Shown here: positions 1 through 12,654 of the stretch, in pieces
How the letters are laid out: the number at the start of each line of letters is the position of its first letter
Numbering within the stretch: the stretch's first letter is position 1
DNA from: Physcomitrium patens
Taxonomy: Eukaryota > Streptophyta > Bryopsida > Funariales > Funariaceae
DNA length: 64,000 bases
Assembly: GCF_000002425.4 (NCBI RefSeq)
Contig: NC_037260.1
Span: 14,129,329-14,193,328, forward strand
Direction of reading: 5' to 3'
The notes under the pieces: model-generated
Seen by the model: the letters and a program-made list of their open reading frames with translations, nothing else
What the model was told of the DNA's origin: nothing
Database searches by the model: none
Program-made: the position numbers and the translations under genes

Positions 1-1889
1 GAATTTTGATATGAAAATTACACAAGTACATTTCAATATTACTATAATTCAATCAAAATACCAATATCTTTTCAATGCAGACATTCAAAAGTAAATGATA
101 TACAAATTATTGTAATATGTTTTAAATTTCTTACTAAGCAAGAAAATACTTGTCATTATCAAGAAGGATTGTGCTTATATTATGGAGAACCTAAGCACAT
201 TACTCAACATTATCAAAAGAAGCAATGTAACTACAAAATAAAGAATATGGCTATCAAAGAAGATAGTATGTTTAAAAATAAGTGTATCCAACTACAATAG
301 AAACTATGCAATTAGAACCTTATACAACACCTTATGAAGGTCTTATTCTCTCCTCAGAATCCTCTCTTTATGTATAATAAATATTATTTTAGGACCAAAA
401 TATCACAAAGCCTTTGCCTTATTAGTTTTATGAATCTTATCATGTTTCTTAGATGAAAAACTCGTTAAAAGACATAACATATCTTTAGTGAAGAAAACTA
501 AACTGGTTTATATAAAAGTCATAGATAGTTGTCTATTATCTTCAAAAAATATTATTTATGAAACCCTTTCTATAGAAGTAACAATTAATGGTCGTAGTAG
601 CCTTGGAATATTTAATATCATTAAATCTCTCTCTAATTTAATCATTTTAGATTTATTATTGTTAAAAAATATAATCCAAAAATAGATTAGATTTCTTATA
701 GTCTTAATTTTTTTGAAAGTTTAATTAATAATATAATTGATGAAATAAAAAGTCATAAGTCTAATGTAATTAAATATATATTTGTAAATATAAGAGCTTA
801 CTTCCATGTTGCAAAAGAAGGATTATCTTGTATCATTTATGCTGCATCTATTTCTAATAGTCTAAAGATTTCAAAAAGCATTCTAAGACAATATCAAGAT
901 TTTTAAGTTGTATTTGAAAAAAAAAATGCAGATATTCTATTAAAATATCATCTTTATGATTGCTGAATTGATCTTGAAGCAAGAGCTCAATTGCCATTTG
1001 GACCAATTTAAAATTTATCTCAAAATGAGTTGGCTAAATTCAAAGAATATATTGAAGAAAATTTGGCCAAGAACTTCATATACTATTCCAAATCTTCAAT
1101 AGGAGCTCTAATTTTATTTGTAAAGAAAAAATATGGATCATTGTAGATGTATATTAATTATCAAAGATTCAAAAAAATCACCATCAAGAATAAATACTCA
1201 CTACTTTTGATATTTGAATTTTTTTATTAGTTGAATCAAGCTAAGATCTATATAAAAATAGATCTACAAGGAGCATATAATCTAGTATGCATCATAGAAG
1301 GAAATGAATAGAAGACTGCATTTCAAACAAAATATGGACCTTTTGAATATAACATCATGCCTTTTGGACTTACAAATGCATCAATAGCTTTTCAACATCC
1401 AATGAATGATGTTTTTTGAGAGTTTTTAGATGACTTTATTATCTATTACCTAGATGACATCTTAATCTATTCTAAGAATATAGAAGAGTATAAACTTTAT
1501 GTTTGTTATGTATTAAAAAAATTAAGAAATATAGGACTCTATATTAAGATAGAAAAATGTATATTCCTCACTACTCAAGTTGATTTCCTAGACTACATCA
1601 TTTCAAATGATGCACTTATAATAGATTCTAAGAAAGTTTAAACTATTATGGATTAAAAGATTTCAAAAACGACAAGAAATGTCGAATATTTTTTGAAATT
1701 TGTCAACTACTACCAGATCTTTATCAAGAAATTTTCTCAAGTTGTAGCTCTACTTATATATTTGACTTATAAAGACAAACTTTAATAGAATCAAGAAGCA
1801 AAAGTAGCATTTAAAACTTTGAAGATAATTTTTATTTTTGTACCAATCTTGTATTGCATCAACTTTTTTAAGCCATTTTTTATAGAGCT
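1..1889 (+). pseudogene. A1 gag end, protease, reverse transcriptase and start of RNase H (fossil)
   Basis: Near 165-225 a zinc-knuckle-like peptide (GLCLYYGEPKHITQHY) marks the end of gag. A protease-type segment lies around 400-690. Reverse transcriptase runs from about 980 to 1650, with the peptides MPFGLTNA and YLDDILIYSKN. RNase H begins before the G insertion. The order is that of a Ty3/gypsy gag-pol. The copy is broken in many places and is not expected to be expressed. Confidence 0.8.
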
Positions 1890-2508
1890 TATTATTCTCG
1901 TTGCGTTCAAGCTTCAATATTCCAAAGCAATTGAACTAATAGAGGTGGATTCAAACATGGAAAAAGACTGGTTATATGAATTGGGTCTGTTAGTGTCACA
2001 ATTGACTATACTCTGGCTATCTGAAATCAATTATCAAACTACAAAATACCAAGGCTTACTACTTCCATCTTGATTCAACATATAATCCATTCTACGACTA
2101 TCAATTCAATAATACTTCTCTCAATCACAATTCTTCATAAGCAAATAATAAAATCAAAGAAAACAAAGAGGTAGCACCAAGCTTATCCCAGCTTACGACT
2201 CTCACAATCTGGCTCTTGGCTTACGACTCTCACAATCTGACCCTTGGCTTACGACTCTTACAGTCTGGCCCTTGACTTACGACTCTCACAGTCTGGCTCT
2301 GATCTCTCTTTTTTCAACCTATTTATCCTATCAAAAAGATGATTCGTCAGCCAGCGGATTCCAAAGGTTATGACTCTTTGAATTCTTAACCATTTATTCT
2401 ACTAACAACCTACTATTACCAACTAAACTACCTAACCATCAATCTAATTCTCAAGGTTATCAATAATCAACCAATAACTTACCACAAAGTTCATTTACCT
2501 ATTCTACA
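1890..2508 (-). repeat. 3' LTR of element G (left copy)
   Basis: Aligns along its length with 8435-8970. It is about 83 bp longer because a 28-bp unit is present four times here and once in the other LTR. Confidence 0.85.
2192..2303. repeat. 28-bp tandem repeat, four copies, inside the G LTR
   Basis: Units begin at 2192, 2220, 2248 and 2276, each starting CTTACGACTC and containing a CTGGCTCT-like core. They differ by a few transitions. The sister LTR has a single unit at 8738-8765. Confidence 0.9.
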
Positions 2509-3182
2509 TAACTCGACTCCTAATTGTGTAGCATCCTCGCAAACATTATTTAGCCTAAACTTATAAAGATGTAGCAATGTTGGCTTCTTCAATCAATGGC
2601 GTTGGCTTTCCATCCTATGAATTGATGACCTTCTCTTCTTTACATCTTTGTCATCTGCCTCAGTGTTCGAGGGTTCTCTATCCAAATATACCATCAGATC
2701 TTCATTCAACAAATCCAATTCTCGTACCTGAGACTTATATCGGGCAATTTGGTTATTACGCTCCTCCAACATCTTCTGTCATTCTTTTGTTGGTTTCAAA
2801 GGTATCTCCGAAGGTGTTGTCGCTGAAACTGGCATATTGATTTGCATTAAATTATTAGCCTCCTTCTCTAATGCGGCTAGTTTAGTCTGCAACATCACAA
2901 CCTCTACTTGCAGCCACTCTTACTAATCCTTCCAATCGGTCTCTATCCTTGCTTTGTTAGACACCATGATTTCTATCTTCTCCTTAACCATAAAAAAAAA
3001 CATGATGCTTGTCAAGAGCCCCCCCTTCCTACTTCTTACTATGGTCAAATCAATTGGGTTGACTCCCCCTTTTGTAATAGAAAACTTGTCTTGGATTTAT
3101 ATATAGTAAAATTTAAGCCCATTGCCATTGATCCATGTCGTAAACTTAGTACCCACAAAATCTTCCAATTATACTGAATCAT

Positions 3183-3407
3183 TTAGAAATCCTTCAATAA
3201 CTCGATATGGCCCGTGCCATCGAACTTGAAAGTTCCAGTAGGTCGATCCATTCTCTGACATGGGTCACAATGATGAACAAATTGGTGGGCATCTACAAAC
3301 ATTGTTGGCCACCAATAACCAGCTTGTAAAGCTTTACGAGCCGTGCTATCTCTCGCAAAATATCCACCATAATTGTCTAAGTGGCAACCATCCAATATAG
3401 TACTCAC
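3183..3407 (-). pseudogene. G integrase zinc-binding region (fossil)
   Basis: The minus-strand frame reads through an integrase N-terminal zinc domain: histidine-rich start, then GGYFARDSTARKALQAGYWW and the Cys pair in HHCDPCQRMD. This is the HHCC domain that precedes the catalytic core in gypsy integrases. The wording favours Athila/Tat-type elements. Fossil. Confidence 0.75.
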
Positions 3408-3549
3408 TTCAGTCTGATAAATATAGTATCACAAAACTCCATCGTTGCCTTGTTTATGTAAAGCTTCACCAAACATTGTATAAGGTGTACATTTTAATAT
3501 TAAGCGTCGTTTAATCTTTTCATTGAAATTAGGTGGAAAGGTTTGAAAT

Positions 3550-4960
3550 GTCAAGTATTGAATTATTTCATTATACTCTGGAGTAATTACATCTACCACA
3601 AACAATTTCGCATCGGATAGTGTATCGTTAATGGATTTATTACTTTATATATTGGATAATCGAGATAAATGGTCCGTATAGGAATGTGATTTTCTTGGTC
3701 TTATTTGCTTAGTGAAGTCAAATTCCTACAAGAGTAAAATCCATCATGCAATACGACCACTCAATTGAGGCTTATTAATCATATATTTTAAAACATCATG
3801 ATTGACATGAAAATAAAATTTATAACCAAGAAGATAATGTTGAAACTTTTGTATGGAATAAATCATCCACAATGCTTCTTGTTTGGTTGTTGTATAATTT
3901 CTTTTAGCTGCTACCAATTAACGACTTGCATAATAAATAGGATGATCAAAACCCCGGTCATCTTTTTGGTTTAATACAGAACCAATCGCGACATTAGATG
4001 CATCCACATAAACTTAGAATGGTTTTGTCCAACAAGGTGCCACCAATATTGGTACTGAAACCAATTTCTATTTCAATGTTTCGAATGCATTTGTACATTC
4101 CTTTGTCCAAAATAGACTGGTTCCATCGGTTGGTGGTTTCTTCAAGAGATTTGTCAAAGGAAGGCATATAACTGTAAATAGATAGATAAATCATTGATAA
4201 TAACTGACATGGCCGATAAATGCTCGAACACCTATAACAATGTTTGGTTACTTTAATTCTACTATAATCTTTATTTTATCTGGATCTGTAGCAATGCCTG
4301 CCATCAAAACTATAATATCCAACAGTTTACAAGAATGTAAACTAAATTGGTACTTTTCTAAATTTAAAGAAATTCCATATTTGGTACATTGATTCAAATA
4401 TTGACGGAGACATTTTAAATGCCTGACTCTCGTACTAAATGTATAGAAATCATCTAGAAATATTTCTATTCAAATTCGTAGATAATCTTGGAATGCTTGC
4501 ATTATTATCCTTTGAAATGTAGTTGGTGCATTACAAAACCCAAACGGCATAACCTTATAGGCAAAGGTCCCCCAATCCATAGTAAAAGTAGTTTTTAACT
4601 AGTCTTCTTTTGTAATCTTAACTTGATTATAACCAAAGAATCTATCAAAAAATGAATAACATTCATGTCCAGCAACAACATCCAATATACTATCCGTGAA
4701 TGGTAAAGAAAAATAATCCTTCTTGGTAGCTACATTTAATTTGCAGAAATCTTGACAAATGTGAACTTTTCCATTCTTTTTCAATACTATAAACATTAGT
4801 GAAACCCATTCATTAAAAGGAACTGAATAGATAAATCCAACCTCCAAGAGTTTATCCAGTTCTTCTTTTACCATAAGTGAGTATTTTGGATTAAGTCGAT
4901 GTTATCTTTTGCGTACTGGTATATCATTCTCTTCCAATATAATTCGATGTTCACAAACTT
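3550..4960 (-). pseudogene. G reverse transcriptase and RNase H region (fossil)
   Basis: On the minus strand, 4599-4874 encodes the RT fingers/palm start (PFNEWVSLMFIVLKKNGK, then FFGYNQVKI). A catalytic FLDD-type motif lies near 4440-4460. RNase H-like sequence continues towards 3600. The order and direction fit element G. Confidence 0.75.
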
Positions 4961-5689
4961 CAGCTGGAATTCCTTTCAAATCTACATACGATCATACAAA
5001 AGTAGTTTTATGCATTAAAAAGTAATCCATCCAAATTTCTTTCTCCTTACCTTTTATACCGTTGTAAATCTGAATGATTTGGGGAGCCTTCTTTATACCT
5101 AAATTAATTGGTTGACATTGTCGAATTTCAGGAGTCTCTAGAATAATGTTCTATTCAATTCCAAAATCTTTCATAAAATTTGACACATTAGAACTTTCCA
5201 ACTCCAATTCAATAGTACTCACGTGATTAACATCCTGTCTATTCATCCAATATGCAATCATATGATCAGAATTGTCAATAATATCTAGAGGAACTAAGTA
5301 TTTTCTTGGTCCCATGCACTGGTAGTTCATTCTAGTGTGCTCGACAATTTGACTTGTATCAGCATAAATTGGGTCATGTGCACTAATTTCTTCTTCTGTA
5401 GACTCATTTTTATAATCCGACGTGAATTCTGAACTGACAACTTGAGTTTCTCCGTGATATTGGACAGGATATATTTGAAGCACAATTTTTTCATTACTTT
5501 TATCAATTGTCAATGTACCACGGCCCTAGTCATTTCGAGCTTTAGCTTGATACAATCACAATCGTCTCAATAAAATTGGATATGACAATATACAGCTTTG
5601 CAATAAAAAAATAATATAATCAATTTTATAAGTAATCTCCACAAATATTATATCAATACTCTGTAAAATATCCATAGGTTTAACTCAAC

Positions 5690-8230
5690 TGGAGTCAGCC
5701 ATTTTCAAAACTACTGTAGTAGGCAATAAGTGATCCAAATCCAACTCCTCCATTGTAATAGCATTCATAAGATTTACATTAGATCCTCCATCTACTTGCA
5801 CTCTTGATAATAACATTCCATCAATTGAGACATCAATCATTGATGCACCCAGATCGGGATTCAAACTTACTTCTCGGATTTCTTTATTTCAAGATCTGTG
5901 ATGAATTAATGAGGAATTCAAGATAGTTCGGCACTCAGGTGCTACCGCCAATAGTTGCTTCATAGAGATCATGGGCTGTATGGTACCCAAATCTTTTAGA
6001 ATATCAAGTGGTTCTGTATTAGTAGTAATTTCCAATGTTCGTTTCTTCTTCCCTGTCCTAGACACTGACACAAATAAATTGGTTTTCTCTATATTGGAAA
6101 TTGATAAAGCTACTGGAACTAAGTTTGACGGAGCATGTAAAATTGATTCTTTCAATAGATAAGATTGTTCTTCCTATTGGGCTGATATTGATTCTTTGGA
6201 ATTCATGCCTTTGAGAGGAGCTTTCAACGGAAAGAATGTTTCCTGAAACTATGTAGAGAACAGAGCAGCTCGACACAGAATCGAAGCCTCCGTGATCGGG
6301 ACCTCATTAGGGTGCACAATCGATTCAGGTCTTATATTGAATAAGGGGCCCATGTCAAGATCTGGATTGGATGGCCTTGTAATTAGGTCCAATTGGCCCT
6401 TCACTTCAGAATCACCCAAATGTTGAATTGGTTCTTTTTTCTTTTGCTAACTTTTTGTAATGACAGCTTGAACTACTTCTACGCGATGAACTAGTGAATC
6501 TTGAGGACCTTGATTTATCTCCTCTATTGTTTCTTGGCTTTGGATCTACTGATCTCGATTATTAAAATTAAGCGGAGCATAACATTGCTGATAAGTATAT
6601 TTCAACTTCTTGCAATTCACACACACTGGCAAATAATCGTCACTGGCTCTGGGATTGGAACATTCACTGGCATAATGACCAATCAGTCTACAATGAAAAC
6701 AACGAAGTGGTCTTCTTGCATGCCCATCCAACATATTGAGTATCTCCACCGATATATACCTGCTAGGCTTGTTCCATATAGGATTAGAAAATGATCCTAA
6801 TTGTCCCGTTGGTACGGAGGATACTTAGTTCGATGACGCTGATGGAGCATATTGCTGATACCTCTGCTGCTCTTTTCCATAGTTTTGGAGGTTTGATGTA
6901 GACCTCTGATTAAAATTGGAACTTTGAAAGTTATTGAATGCTCGATTTTGTCGATTAGATCGATTTCCATTCCATCCATACATATTTCCCGTTTGAACTT
7001 CATTGACTTCCCATTGAGTCAGTGGGATCATGGTTTGATTATTGAATTGTTATTACCTTTGTAAATGCCAATAGTTTTGGGTAGGGTACTTTTCTCTATA
7101 AAATGTATATTGAACACTCGTTTATTTGGGTGATGGACATTCCGTATTAAAATGACCTTGTCCCTTACAATTATTACACCATACATTAGGTCTCGTATTA
7201 GAAGGCTTATGTCGTTTCTCCTTATCTTTAGCCAAATTCACGGCCAATTCTTCCATCTTTTTTGTTAGATTTAATAATAAGGCTTCATTTAGATCGCATT
7301 TGTGAACAACTTCGATTGTTGATAGGTTGGCAATGTAAAATAAGGTATCATCATTATTGGTGCTATTTCTTGGAGTGGTGTAGCATTAATTGGTTGTTGC
7401 AACATAACATTCTTCACATTGGAGACAGCCATTTGTGGATAATTATCCATCGACACCTTTCCCAGTTATATTTGTTGGCTTCATGAACTTAGAAACATCA
7501 TGGCCCCTACTGTTAACAATTGGTCATAATGATATTCTTCCCACACCTTTGCTCGTGCCAACGATGCCTCTACCGTAGCTAGTCGAGCCTCTTTTATAAA
7601 CATTTTCAATTCTGGTGGATGCAAACCGTTAATTAATATCGACAATATAAACACATCTGGCATTTGATTATTTGACCATTTACAAAATATATCCACAATC
7701 TAGCCATAATAGGACTCTACTGATTCCCCTGTAAATATCGTGCTATTCATAAAACTTTCTCAAAACTGATCTTCAAATCCAATTGGTCTAAAATGGATTA
7801 GGAAGGCATTCCTCAAGGCCTCCCAATTGGAAAATCTACCCACTGGTTGCCGAATATACCATTCAAAAGCTGTATCTTTTAAAGTTGCTAGCAACCATCT
7901 CAATCAAATGTCTTCAGTTCTACCATTATTAGCCATGTAGGCTATCAAGAATTGAGATATATGGTGATAGGGATCAGAGTTTGGCCAACCACTAAAAGTA
8001 AGTAATGGTGCCACACTTGTAGTTTGGTCTCCTACTGCTCCCATTTGTACCGCAATTGGTACTTTTAACACTCCCTCGGCCATTGATGTTATCATTGGTT
8101 TCCTTACTATTTGAATCTGAATTTTTCTTTCTTTGATTTTTTTTGAACATGCAATTTCTTTTTGTCATTCCCGTAGGATACTTCTTATGCATAATTGCTC
8201 CTATCTTTCTTTCGCTTATCGATTAATTCT
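5690..8230 (-). pseudogene. G gag and aspartic protease region (fossil)
   Basis: The minus strand runs from a gag capsid-like region (about 8200-7480) through a CCHC zinc knuckle (CFHCRLIGHYASECSN, within 6546-6749) to a retroviral-type protease with DGGSNVNLM near 5780-5800. Several long but separate open frames remain, consistent with a fossil of moderate age. Confidence 0.75.
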
Positions 8231-8412
8231 TTGATAATCCTCCCTTTCATGATTATTACTCATAATATTTTATTCTTCTCGACAAAATCAATACTGCCTT
8301 GAATTATAACTCACATATTTGTAACCCTAAAACTGGTTCTTCTCATGTTCTTATTCAACATATAATTCCATCTACTATACAATCAATTTCTAATATTTCA
8401 TATTCTTATCAT

Positions 8413-8431
8413 TTCCCCGACAATGGCGCCA
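8413..8431 (-). other. G primer-binding site, tRNA-Asp type
   Basis: The minus strand reads TGGCGCC then ATTGTCGGGG, close to the complement of the plant tRNA-Asp 3' end. It lies just inside the right LTR, which fixes the orientation of the element. Confidence 0.75.
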
Positions 8432-8434
8432 AAG

Positions 8435-8970
8435 TATTGTTCTTGTTGTGTTCAAGCTTTAGTATATTAAAGTAATTGAATTAATAGAGGTGGGTTTGAA
8501 TACAAGGAAAGATTGGTTATATGTATTGGGATCTGTTAGTGTCACAATTGACTGTACTCTGGCTATCTGAAATCAATTATCAAACTACAAAATACCAAGG
8601 CTTACTACTTCCGTCTTGATTCAATACATAATCCATTCTACGACTATCAATTCAACAATACTTCTCTCAATCACAATTCTTCATAAGCAAATAATAAAAA
8701 CAAAGAAAACAAAGAAGTAGCACCAAGCTTACCCCAACTTACGACTCTCACAGTCTGGCTCTGATCTCTCTTTCCTCAACCTATTTATCCTACCAAAAAT
8801 ATGATCCGTTAGCCAGCGGATTCCAAAGGTTATCGCCCTTTGAATTCTTAACCATTTATTCCACTAACAACCTACTGTTATCAACTAAACTGCCTAACCA
8901 TCAGTCTAATTCTCAAGGTTATCAATAACCAACCAGTAACTTATCACAAAGTTTATTTACCTATTTTAGA
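8435..8970 (-). repeat. 5' LTR of element G (right copy)
   Basis: Partner of 1890-2508. It is followed by the target duplicate GAGCT and the resumed A1 RNase H frame. Confidence 0.85.
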
Positions 8971-9144
8971 GAGCTAAATACATTAAACTTTGCTTTAGGT
9001 GCTATATTGTCACAAATAGGAATATATGATAAACTTCATCTAAAACCTTTTTATTCAAGAAAATATTTAGTAGTCAAGATCAATTATAAAATTTATAAGG
9101 AAGAACTTTTTGTAATTATAGATTTGTTTCAAAAATGGCATTAT
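8971..9144 (+). pseudogene. A1 RNase H segment between the two insertions (fossil)
   Basis: The sequence resumes with a conserved RNase H start (LNFALGAILSQ) typical of gypsy pol, directly after element G. It ends at the B1 insertion point. Confidence 0.8.
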
Positions 9145-10370
9145 TGTATTGTAATTATTTAAAGTATGTAAAAATTAACTAAAATATATAATATAACTAT
9201 AATTATTGATGTACATTAAAGTAATTAGTAAGTTAATTTAAAGAGAGTTGATGTAAGAAAATTTATTTTGAGATTTATCTATATTGATTATAATATTTAG
9301 TATGAAATTCCAGGAAAAGATTGGAGCTCAAAGATGAAGATTCAAACATCTAAGAAACTTATTTGGAAGGATGAAAGTAAGGTATTAATGGATGAAGATA
9401 AAAGGTAAAGATCTTTATTCCTATTAATCAAAAGCCATGTCCAATAGGCTCTCAAGAAGTTGTCAATAACCATAATAAGGATTTTGGTGACTTTAAAAGT
9501 AAAATTTGAAAATAAAAAGAAAATATTGTATGATTTAGAATTTGGATTATAATTTATGTATAAATTTTAAAGGATTTGGAGTTAATATGATGAAGTTATA
9601 ATTATTTGAAGTTAAGTAGTCTTTTTAAGATATATTATTATTCTTTTGAAAATACAAGGAGTTTTATGATAGCTTTTTGATATTAGAAGGTGTGGCCACA
9701 AGTATGATTTCAAGACTTATGTCTTTTACAAAAGGATTTTTGTATTTAAAGTTTTTATGAAGGAATTATAGAGCATCAAAAATAGAACATATAATTCAAA
9801 GGCAGTAAATAAATCATTTTATTGATAGTAATAGTTCGAGCCATATCTTGAATTTTTAAACAAATTTTTGACTCAAAATTACTAAAAAAGTATTTTATTA
9901 GGTTATATAGTTATATTTTAAAATTATATAGTATTTAAATACTTAGTTTGTGACATATAAAGAAAATTACACATTTTGATGTAAGCAAGGATTTGAAGCT
10001 ATTATTAGGATTTTGGTGATATTTCAAGATTTTTAATAAATTTATAATTGAAATTTGTTGTGGTAGTTGTTGAAAATACATCAATACTTCATGTAAAATT
10101 TTGGTTTATTTAAATGGTCCAATCGTAAAATATAAGTTGTTGAAGTTTAAGAAAAATTTACTTTAAGGATATATAAGGTTTTATGATATTTTTATTAGAT
10201 TTTGGATGATCTTTGATACTTAGGACTTATATATTGATGTAATTACCTCTATAAAAATAAATTTATATATAAACTTGGTGCTTTTCTATCTTGTAACTTG
10301 GTTGAATAATTAGTAGCAATGAAAAGCCCAACCCTTTTTTAAGGCAAATTCTTTCTACCTTGACAGCACT
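9145..10370 (+). mobile_element. Solo LTR B1 inserted in A1 RNase H
   Basis: About 1.23 kb with no coding sequence. It begins TGTATTGTAATT and closes with TTGACAGCA plus two bases. ATTAT is duplicated at 9140-9144 and 10371-10375, and the A1 frame continues after it. It aligns over most of its length with 24003-25260 and with the start at 63067, so it is one LTR of a repeated family. No internal region follows, hence solo. Confidence 0.8.
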
Positions 10371-12075
10371 ATTATTTAGAAGGCCTTTTTAAATTAATTA
10401 TTATTTATATCAACCATAAGAAATTTAAATATTTTATCTTAGTACATGTCTTGAATTATTGTTAAGTCTATTGGAGTATGTCTTTGTTAATATTTGATTT
10501 TAAGATAATTCATCAATCCAAAAATAAATAAGATTTATCAGATGCTCTTTTTAGATATTCTTATCTTATACCAAAAGAAAGAAATACATCTTTTGATCAA
10601 CAAAGAATGATTCTCTTGAAGCTAAAGCATTTTCATCTTCAAATAATAAAATCAATATTGATGGTTGATTCAACTCCTATCAAACAAATACAATCAAATA
10701 TGTCCTTTGATCTTCTTGTTCATGATATCAAGAATCCTTCTTTTAAGTCTTATGATGCTTCTAAGTTTGAGTTCAATAACAATATATTCTATTTTAAAAG
10801 ATGCTTATATATTCTAAAAAGAGAAACACATTTATATATTCTTTAAATATGTCACAACTTTCCAATGGCCAGATATTTTGGATATAATAAGATTTTAGAA
10901 CTTATATCTAGAGATTTTTAGTGGCCACAAATATGAAAGGTAGTAAAAGACTTTGTCCTGTCATGTGACATTTCTTCCAAGTCAAAAACTCCTTGTCATC
11001 AATCCTATGGACTTCTCAACCCATATCAATTCTAAAACAACCATAGTCTTTTGTTTCTATGGATTTTATCACAAATCTGTCAATCTTAGGTTCTTATGAC
11101 TTTATATTTGTGATAGTAGATTATTTCACTAAAATGATATATTTTGTATTATGTACAATAGCTATGACATATAAAAAAATAGGTGAGATTTTCTTTGAAA
11201 ACATCGATCACTATTAAGGATTATTTAAAAATATTATATTAAATATAAAAACTTAATTTATATTAAGATTTTAGAGAATGCTTTTTAATGTTTTAAAAGT
11301 ATCTTTGGCTTTCTATCCTCAAATTGATGGACAATCAAAGCATGTAAATCAAGTTTTGAAGCAATATTTGAGATGTATCATCAACTATCAATGAGATAAT
11401 TAACTAATTCTTTTGTCATTGGCAAAGTTTGCTTATAATAACATAATATATTTTTTTATGTAAAAAACACCTTTTTTTGCTAATTATGGTTATTATCTAT
11501 AACTTGATATTTTTGACTTTTCAAAAGTTGATAATCGTGTGGTTAAAGATTTGAAAAATCATTTATCTAAGCTACATATATAAATGAAGGCATAACTAAA
11601 AGAGGCTCAAGAACAAAAAAAAAAGCAATGCAAATGCTTATCACAAGGAATAACCTCATTTCTATATTGGTGATAAGATATGATTACTTTGTTGTAATAT
11701 TTAAATTATTTGTCCTTGTAATAAGTTAGATTATTATAGACTTAGACCATTATTTATTTATAAATAAATCAATCTTATTGCTTATCTATTACATCTACTG
11801 AAGTTTATGAAAATCCATCCTATATTTCACATATCTCTTTTGAAGCCATATAAGACAATGAATATCTTGAAAAGAAGACAAATACTATTGCATCCTAGAA
11901 AAGTGGATAATAATCAAGAATTTGAGGTAAAAGAAGTCTTAGACTTAAGGCAACATTGACATAGGTTAGAATATCTTATTCATTGGCACAAATATAATAT
12001 TAAAAAATATATACAAGAGCCAAAAAAAAATCTTACAAATATAACAGAGAAGGTCAAAGCTTTTCATCAATGATA
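10371..12075 (+). pseudogene. A1 integrase with chromodomain-like C-terminus (fossil)
   Basis: The end of RNase H leads into an integrase zinc finger (around 10850-11020, with ILELISRDF and VLSCDISSKSKTP). A catalytic core start with SMDFITNLSILGSYDF lies near 11055-11100, followed by further core sequence. Around 11926-12060 a chromodomain-like stretch reads RLEYLIHWHKYN then YIQEPKKNL, matching the usual YLV-W-W-WEP-L pattern with some aromatic positions changed. Chromodomains of this class bind histone marks and guide insertion into heterochromatin. Confidence 0.8.
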
Positions 12076-12179
12076 TCCATAAAAATCAAGATAAAAGATA
12101 GAAAATCTTTGCTATTAAAGAAATATAATTTATGAAAGATTACATTCTACCTTCTATCTTTAGTTATATTTTTTGTATA

Positions 12180-12640
12180 ATTGTGGCATTAAGGAGATTG
12201 AGAATCAATAACCAATGGATTTAACTCAAGAGTCTTCATTTGCTGACTTATTGGACAAGATATTGCAATTATCACAACCTTCAAGACAATGTAATAGGAA
12301 TAAAAATCTTTAAGATATTCTTCTTTGAATAGGTGGAAAAATACAATGTATTTGATATCATGACTTAGAAAGAGACTCTCAATTTTTGATAATTTTATTA
12401 GAAGTAGGAATGATTTTTGATGGTATTACAAATGTTTTATTTGAAAGAAGTTACAAAAGTTTTAATAATGATCAAATAATAAGGTGATTTTTTCACTTTG
12501 AAATAGGACATCACTAATAGTTGAGAAGACATATCAATTATCTTTAAAAGAAATTTAGATTAGAATACATTACAAATACAATTTTTTGTATCTTATACTT
12601 CCTCAATATGTAATCACCGCTTCTCATGGAATTTGTTTCT
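12180..12640 (+). other. Conserved segment downstream of the A1 chromodomain
   Basis: Coding-like sequence, also found in A4 (minus, about 43908-44340) and in part in A3. Shared peptides include FADL-D--L-LSQ-SRQ-NR, I-C-W/Y-DL-RDS and LFERSYKSFNND. It lies between the chromodomain and the purine tract. No known domain is recognised. Confidence 0.55.
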
Positions 12641-12654
12641 GGAAGGAGGGATAA

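Larger units (their letters stand above)
1890..8970 (-). mobile_element. Gypsy element G (Athila/Tat-like), two LTRs, inserted in A1, broken
   Basis: Minus-strand LTR retrotransposon of about 7.1 kb. Left (3') and right (5') LTRs are 1890-2508 and 8435-8970. GAGCT is duplicated at 1885-1889 and 8971-8975, as expected for a 5-bp target duplication, and the host pol sequence resumes exactly there. A primer site matching the 3' end of plant tRNA-Asp lies three bases inside the 5' LTR. Reading on the minus strand, parts are gag with a CCHC knuckle, aspartic protease, reverse transcriptase and an integrase zinc finger. The tRNA-Asp primer and the integrase wording (ARDSTARKALQAGYWWPT) point to the non-chromoviral Athila/Tat side. 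Not every domain is recognisable and breaks are numerous. LTRs differ by roughly 5-8% by eye, mostly C/T changes. Confidence 0.85.
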
